Part shown: piece after piece, positions 56,975-64,000 of the stretch
Numbering within the stretch: position 1 is the stretch's first letter
Layout: each line of letters opens with the position of its first letter
Source: Bifiguratus adelaidae
Lineage: Eukaryota; Mucoromycota; Endogonomycetes; Endogonales
Assembly: GCA_002261195.1 (NCBI GenBank)
Contig: MVBO01000046.1
Location: forward strand, 13,015 to 77,014
Length of the DNA stretch: 64,000 nucleotides
Reading direction: 5' to 3'
Program-made: the position numbers and the translations under genes
The notes under the pieces: generated by a model
What the model saw: only the letters and a program-made list of their open reading frames with translations
Database searches by the model: none
Told to the model about the DNA's origin: nothing

Positions 56975-58070
56975 ATGAAGTCCTTGTTGGTGCAAGAAGC
57001 GGAAAGGATTGCTAAGCTTGCCCGTCCACCTGATGACGCTACGCCTACTGCACTGCAGCTGCAAGACTTGCTAGAGGAAGCACAGCAGGTTTCACCGGTG
57101 AACGTCACTCTCTTGGTCAAGATGTTCCAACAAGTGATCTTGACGAGGTTAACCGACGTGGAGCGACAGTTCAACCGAAACTTTCTGTATCGGTTCTTCT
57201 TACGCATCGGAATACCAGCTACTGCCTTGTTCTCGGTCGCTCTAGTGGCCTCAAGTGCCGTTGTTCATAAGTTCTACAATCATACTCCGGTATTGTTCAT
57301 CAACGCATTGGGTGTACTCTATCCCGCCTATCGATCGTTAAAGGTGCTGCAAGAATCCAATGCAGTAACGGTAGAGTGCCTGCTGAGAGATTCCGTTGGA
57401 GGAACGTTATCCAAGGTGTCCGAGGTATTTGTAAGAGAGCAGAGACAATGGCTTACCTATTGGATCCTCTTTGGGGGTTTGACGTGTATGTTTGCTTGCC
57501 TCTTTCTGTGCACGCTTCTCACGCTCTTTTACTTTGCTTTCTATAGTGGTGGAGAGATTCACGCAGACAGCCAAAGCATTACATCGATACCGCCTCGTCC
57601 AGATTTTCGTACTTTATTGGGCCCAGAATGATCGTTCCAGGGGAGCATCTCTGATATACGAATACCTCCTCCAGCCCTTATTTCGCCCAACAAAATCGTC
57701 ACATCTTTCTCGCCGAAAATCCTCCTACCTTGACGAGACAGAGCAGGATTCCGGTGTGGAGGAGAACATCATCTTGTCCGAACCAGAGGACATGCGACCA
57801 GCAACGCCGATGACGCCGCAGACAATCGCCACTGACCGCGTATACAGTATTGAGCCCCATCATCTTTACGAGGAACCCAGACAGAACACCATATGGGCCG
57901 GACAAACAGGTCCTTTTCAGCTCGATGACGAGAGTCATTCATCAGCTTATTTATATCGCGCACAGGAGCCGTTACATTATTTACCGCCACTGCACCGCCA
58001 ATCTATACCCTCGCTAGACGAGTCAGATACAGACTATAATCCATTGCCACTAAACAATATGCCTCAATAA
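56975..58070 (+). CDS. TB2/DP1/HVA22 (REEP/Yop1-like) membrane protein
   Basis: ER membrane-shaping protein family. Exons 56975-57485 and 57547-58070; 344 aa. Residues about 110-205 contain the TB2/DP1/HVA22 domain: ALGVLYPAYRSLKVLQESNA, QWLTYWILFGGL, then ERFTQTAKALHRYRLVQIFV, and GASLIYEYLLQPLF. Compared with Yop1 (about 180 aa) it has an extra N-terminal helical region of about 75 residues (AKLARPPDDATPTALQLQDL) and a long acidic/Ser/Pro-rich C-terminal tail of about 130 residues. The tail could carry regulatory or partner-binding sites; nothing specific was recognised. It is divergent from the wax synthase-like gene with almost no spacer. Confidence 0.85.
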
Positions 58071-58183
58071 TTCAATTCTAATGCAATATGGTGCACAGTA
58101 TGTTGTATGTAGACTTTTATTCAGTTGTATGCTTTGTAGACTATAATGTACACTGTCCAATTCCAATGTTAATGGCATGCCTG

Positions 58184-60647
58184 TCATTTGCCGAATATTT
58201 CTACGCAAAACCCAATGAGTACATATGCAAAAGGCAACAGGCGACGGAAAACATTGATACTTACCGTGAACGCGTAATGGGCGTACTTCCCCAAACAATT
58301 CCTCTGGATCGACATCTTTTTGGCTCTCCACGGCATCTCGAACAAGTGGACTGGTCGCCCAACGTGGCAAAATCATGACCTTTTGCTTTCGTACCCTGTG
58401 CCTTCGACCATCGTTATCGTAAACATACTCTTCTTGACTGCAATGACCATTAGGGGATGTCCATGCAAAAAGAGTCAGACTACTTACTCGCTCTCAATAT
58501 CAGGCAAATCATATGGCGAACTGTTGAGGGATAAGTCGCTTGTCCGTGGCGGTCGCTCCGGCGTCTGATATACAGTTGTGGTTCTGGTAGATTGCCTGAT
58601 GAGCGCGTTAGATCGTGGGCTTCCCTCCTTGAAATATCGGAACTTCGTGGCTCGCTCGTCAATAAGAATAGGGTCGGATTTTTCTTTCCTGGATGCTTTC
58701 TCCGTATTGGTTTGATCCGCTAGAATATTATCCAGGTTGCTTTGGGGTTTCTTTTTGATCTTTGCTTGCTGCGCCGCAAATCCAAGGTTGACCGGGGGAG
58801 GCTGCGATGATCAAAAAAGCTCAATAAAGACAGTCGACTATGGTAACCAACGTACCTTTCGGCTAATCGAAACAATGGTTTCTTGGCCCACTCTCCGCCT
58901 GTCGAGAACAGTCTTGCTTTTATAATCTTCCAGCCTTCGCCGCTGTTCCAACTGTTGCCGTCGTTGCATATTTTGTTTCCTCTGTTCCTCCAATTCCCGC
59001 ATTCTGGCTGCACGCTGCTGTCTGTCTTGCTGCTCCCTCTGTTGCGCCAAATTTGCTCGCTGCATTGTCTTGAGTTCATGACGGGGTTTTCGAATAGGTA
59101 TGCCTGAATCTCTTGAGCTGTTCGTGCTCCCTCTGGTGTCAAGGCTGATCCGATTCTCCAATCTGGATGAGTTTATGTGATCGATGGTGTTTTTGTTCTT
59201 GTGTACCTGAGACAGTAACGGCTTGGGTGTGAAGAGAGAAGTCTGTTGTGTTGGGGCGGATCGAGACTCCTTGAGGTTATACTGCTTTGAACTCAAGGGT
59301 GAAGGAAAGTCTGAGGTTACTGGAGGTGCACTTATGTCAAAAGCGTCGAGTGTATGCGGCGAATCATTAAAGGAGATGTCAACCTCCGTTGTGCTTCGAC
59401 TTCGGTAAAGTGGAGGGGTAGTGACCCTGCTTGAGATACTTTTTCCCTTGCTGACGGAGGTATTGGGTGAAGACTGCATCTTGAATGGACTCATATCGGG
59501 AAGAAATGGTGGACTATCCGGCCCTCTGTCAACTGTCACGCCGCGTAGACTTGATAAGGCTTGCTTCAACTTTTCACTGTCACTTGCGAACAGTTCATGA
59601 AGACGTTTCTCCGAAGATTCAACATCTTCAATCTCGCTTTTGTCCTCCTTCTCGTGTTGCTGCTCTATGCCATACGTACTATATTCCAATGACTTGTCGG
59701 AATGCGCAAACTCAAGAGATCGCAAACGCTTGGGCAGACTTTCATCCTCAGAACTCCTCCTCTTGCTTGGGATCCCCCCTGTCGTCTCCAGATTCAACAG
59801 GTCAATGTGTTTTATATCTCTTCCTTCAGGTGACGGAAGTACTCTCTTCGCATATCCGTGCACCGTTGGAACAGTTGTTTTGGCAAACGTTCGTTGCGTT
59901 GTAGAGGACTTTTGAGAGTCGATATTTAGCCGCGAGAAGGAAGTAGACAGCGTCCGACTAGCGGGTATAAGGCTCTTTGGCTTTGTCGCTTGTTTCTCCT
60001 CGTGTGCCTGAATTTCTTTGGCGTCAAATTCCACATGCTTTCTTGGCTTCGCGTTATCTTCCTGCCGGTTGCCTTCACCCTTCTCTAGATTTAGCTCTTC
60101 ATCATTGTCTTTTGAAAGGTCTGGTTGAGCAGTGGTAAACGTTCCAGCACTAGAAACATCGTCCGGTTCCACTGCGACGGCGTATAGTTTCTTTTGAAAA
60201 TCAGAAATGAAGTTAGAACCTTTGTCGTCTTCAAAGAGATCCAAGGTGAGGCCTGCATTCTCCTTCGGCGTTGATACCTGTATAAAATCAGCCAAAGCAA
60301 GTACAAGCATTCACGAGTCATATACCTGAAAAGGACTGTTGTCGCGGTCAAGAGCCTTCATTGACCATTGTTGATACTTTCTCCGCGACGGCGTTTTCAA
60401 GATCTGCACAATATCCCTATAAACCTCGATGAGTATCCTTCTCTATAAATGGGAGGTAGGACACCAATGGTACTTACAAGGTCTCTTGAGCCCCGAGAAT
60501 CGTAGCTTCATATTCTTCCAGCCACGCAACATTTGTCTCACAAGCCGCTGCAAACTCTTGCAACTTGTCATCACATAGTGATGCGAACTTTGAACGCTCA
60601 AGCGGAAGCCAAGAGTCCAGAGGGAGTGTCAGTGAAAGGGAACCCAT
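58184..60647 (-). CDS. SLI15: Inner centromere protein INCENP/Sli15
   Basis: Scaffold and activator of Aurora B in the chromosomal passenger complex. Exons 60647-60478, 60416-60326, 60277-58856, 58801-58488, 58437-58265, 58200-58184; 728 aa. The conserved N-terminal helix (FAAACETNVAWLEEYEATIL) would bind survivin/borealin. The middle is Ser/Pro-rich with several S/T-P sites, followed by a single-alpha-helix type Arg/Gln/Glu-rich segment (about 58900-59090). The C-terminal IN-box binds Aurora: LPRWATSPLVRDAVESQK, DVDPEELFGEVRPL. The last exon is 17 nt and ends the protein with EIFGK after the IN-box; reading through its donor would add about 70 unrelated residues. Confidence 0.9.
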
Positions 60648-60798
60648 GCGGCATGAGAGAAAGGTCACGAAGAAGCGTTCAATCGAGAGCGCGTCAAAGG
60701 ATATTACCAAATTTGGGATTTCGTGCCTTTTCGCGCTTCCTTGCAAAGGTGTTGGTTAACATTCACCTGGCACGGGCGAAACGTGCAATCAAGGCGAC

Positions 60799-63700
60799 AT
60801 GTTGAAGGCACGAATACCTCTGAGTATCAAGTCCAACAACACCTCAACTATTATCAGCTCAACAAAAGGTTTTGGAGGCAAGAAAATCGTCGCGCAGCAG
60901 GAAACGGTCGTTAAAGCGGACAATTCGGAAAGCGAGAACATCCAGTGCAACGAAGCGGCACGCAAACGTGCAAGAACAAGCTATATAGATGAATGTGACG
61001 ATTTGAATGACGAAGAAGAGTATGCAAGTGGTAGCGACTCGGCTTACGACTCCGACGCTTCGGATGGATCAAAGCACAAAGTGAAGAAAAGCAAGACGCG
61101 GGCATCGGATGAATGGGAGCCCTATCGTCCAGACACACCTCAATTTGCTATTAAGCCATTGCCGAAGGATTATAATCCTCATGCAGTGCTGACTCGCAAA
61201 TTCAAGGCGCCCATCAGTGCCGAGACACAAAACGCAAATTCATTCGGGCTTGGGAGCAACAGGACCTTAGGTGTAAGACGACGCCTGGCTCTTTCCCATG
61301 GTGCCTTGCACGACCACACGCAGGAGAATTCCATCATCTTATACGACCCTAATCTGGAAGAAGAAGAAGAGAAGAAAGAGTTAGCGGAGAAAGAGAAGCC
61401 GCCGCCCAAGCGAACGTTGGCCGAAATCCTTGGAACCAAGAAGGAAGTGGCAAAGAAGGTACATGTTGTTGTCGATCCTCTTCTTGCCAAAGTTTTGCGG
61501 CCACATCAAATCGAAGGTGTCCGGTTTCTTTACAAATGCACCATCGGCAAGACAGTTGAAGGTGCATACGGGTACGTTGGTGTGCTTATGTGGCATATAT
61601 GCTTTAACAAAAACACCTATTGCGTGCAGCTGTATTATGGCAGATGAAATGGGATTAGGCAAAACGGTAAGTGTCTGCTCTGGGTTGAATGTATGCTCGT
61701 GATGCTCTTTATTTAACTTTTGCTTACATCAGTTGCAATGTATAACGCTCATGTGGACCCTGTTACGGCAGTCGCATGAACCGAACAAACCGACAATTGA
61801 CAAAGCTATCATTGCCTGTCCCTCAAGTCTAGTGCGAAATTGGGCAAATGAACTGGGTGAGATTACCAAGTCGTAGTTTTTGCCTGAAAGCTGACTGCTG
61901 TCACGTACAACAGTGAAATGGTTAGGATCCATTCGCATTCACCCGCTAGCCATCGACAATAAGGGCACGAAAGAAAAGATTACACAAGATCTTCGGAATT
62001 GGGCGTCGGCAAAGGGACGAATGATTGTCAATCCAGGTTTGTGTGCATTTTCTTGGAGGTGGTAATCACACAATGACATGATAACCAACCACCCTACAGT
62101 CTTGATTATTTCTTATGAAACTCTACGAACGCATGTAGCGTCGTTGCAGAATTGTCCAATTGGATTGCTCCTTTGCGACGAAGGACATAGACTGAAAAAT
62201 TCCAGTGAGTGACATTCAGTCACGCGATATGAGCGTTGGCGACTCATCTCTTCTTAGATTCTTTGACATTTCAAGCTTTAAATTCCTTACAAGTACAGAA
62301 GAGAGTGATTCTGTCGGGCACCCCTATTCAGAATGACTTGAGCGAATACTTCTCCTTGCTGAACTTCGCGAATCCGGGCCTTCTCGGCACAACTAACGAA
62401 TTCAGACGCAACTACGAAACGCCAATCTTGCGAGGGCGGGATGCAGATGCAACGGAAAAGGAGAGGGAGGTGTCTGATGAAAAGTTGTCAGAATTGTGGG
62501 GTATCGTCTCCAAATTCATCATTCGACGGACAAATGACATTCTGACAAAATACCGTAAGTGTGATCGACATTTCTTTGACGCAGAGCTTTAGAATTGACA
62601 TACTCTTAGTGCCTGTCAAATACGAGCATGTCGTGTTCTGCCACATGTCTCAATTCCAAACGGAACTTTACAATCTGTTCACCACATCACCCGAAATCAA
62701 ACGGCTTCTCAGAGGAACCGGAAGTCAACCGTTGAAGGTCGGTGCATATCTTGCATGAGGCTTCCTACATGCACATGCATGGCACTGAAAACTTAAATTA
62801 GGCAATCGGGATGTTGAAGAAGCTTTGCAACCACCCAGATCTACTTAATTTGCCCAGTGACATTGATGGATCAGAAATACTGCTGCCCGAAGGGTATAAT
62901 GCCCGAGAGAGGTCGAGGACGGTGAATCCAGCGTATTCTGGCAAGATGCTTGTCCTCGATCGGTAAGTGGAGTTCCCGTAGCGCCTTTTCAGCTAACATA
63001 AATACGTAGGATGCTAGCCAAGATCCACAATGAGACCAACGATAAAATCGTGCTCATCAGCAACTACACTCAAACCCTGGATTTATTTGAACGTCTTTGT
63101 AGACAGCGAAAGTACGTTCGCCATCGCTCCATCATCCATCTTACTCTTTGCTCTTTCCAGATACGGTGTCTTACGTCTTGACGGAAGCATGAGCATACCG
63201 AAGCGGCAGAAGTTGGTAGATCGGTTCAATGATCCGAACGGCTCGGAATTTGTTTTTCTTCTTAGCAGCAAGGCTGGTGGCTGTGGCCTAAATCTAATTG
63301 GAGCAAACCGACTTGTATTGTTCGATCCCGGTAAGCAAAATCAGCCCATTATCGATCTTTCCGACAGCTAATTTGCCCATAGACTGGAATCCCGCTGCTG
63401 ACCAGCAAGCGCTTGCAAGAGTTTGGAGAGATGGCCAGCGCAAAGATTGTGAGTCAGCATCTAAAGTCCCTCCCATCAAACTTACATGGCTGCAGGTTTT
63501 ATCTACCGTTTCATTGCGACCGGAACTATTGAAGAGAAAATCTTCCAGCGTCAATCTCACAAGCAAAGTTTATCTAGTGCCGTTGTGGATGAAGCCATGG
63601 ATACTGAACGTCACTTTTCATTATCTGATTTGCGTCAATTATTCACGTACAACGAGTCTACCATTTGCGACACCCATGAGATGTTTAAATGTAAGTTTGT

Positions 63701-63962
63701 GAGTTTTGGGAATTGTGCTAACTTTCATCCTGCAGGTAAGCGATGTCTTGAAGGCAAGCAAGTTCAGCGGGCAGAGAATATGCAATATGGCGATACCAGC
63801 TCGTAAGTACGACTTTTATACGCATCTTTCTTTGGCTTACACCATACAAGTTGGGACCATTTCAGCAATGACCTGAAAAAACTCCACGATCCTATTTTAC
63901 GCGATGAGGCAGGCAAGGGAATCGTTTCTTACGTTTTCCAATATACATCCCACATCAAGTAG
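60799..63962 (+). CDS. RAD54: DNA repair translocase Rad54
   Basis: Swi2/Snf2 ATPase that works with Rad51 in homologous recombination. Fourteen exons: 60799-61571, 61630-61666, 61733-61856, 61914-62036, 62100-62204, 62258-62554, 62610-62737, 62802-62962, 63010-63111, 63161-63330, 63383-63448, 63496-63690, 63736-63802, 63866-63962; 814 aa. Helicase motifs: I DEMGLGKT, Ia [25 protein letters not shown] (DEGH, as in Rad54), [59 protein letters not shown]. The acidic N-terminus precedes [12 protein letters not shown]. The C-terminal zinc-binding CxxC pattern includes [10 protein letters not shown]. It is divergent from INCENP (151 bp between starts). Confidence 0.96.
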
Positions 63963-64000
63963 GGAGAAGACTGTAATATACAAGATCATAGAAACAAGGT

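Noticed and set aside
59175..59220. Possible 44-nt intron in INCENP (GTACAC...CCAG)
   Set aside because: Its removal would shift the frame, while the unspliced frame is open and continuous to the next conserved block.

Overview
The window is a gene-dense stretch of a filamentous fungal nuclear genome. The evidence is two fungal alpha-aminoadipate lysine genes (homoaconitase and saccharopine reductase), a white-collar type LOV/PAS/GATA gene, a GH45 cellulase with a fungal CBM1, and intron-rich genes with many spliceosomal introns, mostly 45-65 nt with GT(A/G)AGT donors. The gene set would fit an early-diverging (Mucoromycota-like) fungus, but that placement is inference. Gene models were built by hand from splice sites, reading phase and protein-family motifs; coordinates are genomic spans and exon lists are in the evidence.

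Layout. 1-3634: LYS4 (left end cut by the window edge) and LYS9, divergent from one 523-bp promoter. 4923-8320: ESCRT-III subunit VPS60 followed 14 bp later by a metallophosphatase/5'-nucleotidase. 8386-14194: YbeY-type endoribonuclease and 20-exon DNA topoisomerase II. 14494-18767: Coq11-like NAD(P)-binding protein and a VNX1-type vacuolar cation/H+ exchanger. 18814-25632: exocyst EXO70, type II membrane dipeptidyl aminopeptidase, F-box/PP2-like protein. 25740-32000: SH3/EH protein, proteasome beta-7, NASP-type histone chaperone, DEAD-box helicase DBP8. 32016-38322: 6-phosphogluconolactonase-like beta-propeller, a broken GH45 copy beside an intact GH45-CBM1 gene, a mitochondrial CDF metal transporter, HAM1/ITPase. 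38493-41192: CCCH zinc-finger protein, an uncertain orphan gene, tRNA-Leu(AAG). 41974-50233: broken white-collar-like photoreceptor gene, ATX1, CDC27/APC3, broken glycerophosphoinositol-type permease. 51082-53777: glycosyltransferase gene interrupted by a 552-N assembly gap. 54159-63962: secreted proteinase-K-like subtilase, wax-synthase-like MBOAT enzyme, TB2/DP1/HVA22 (REEP) protein, INCENP/SLI15 and RAD54.

The genes are mostly housekeeping and do not form one pathway, apart from the lysine pair. The distinctive features lie in gene architecture: several very short exons (an ATG-only first exon, an 8-nt first exon, a 17-nt last exon), a set of stop-free introns whose length is a multiple of three, one likely GC-AG intron, intergenic distances down to 14-46 bp, and three decaying genes within 17 kb (GH45, white-collar, permease).
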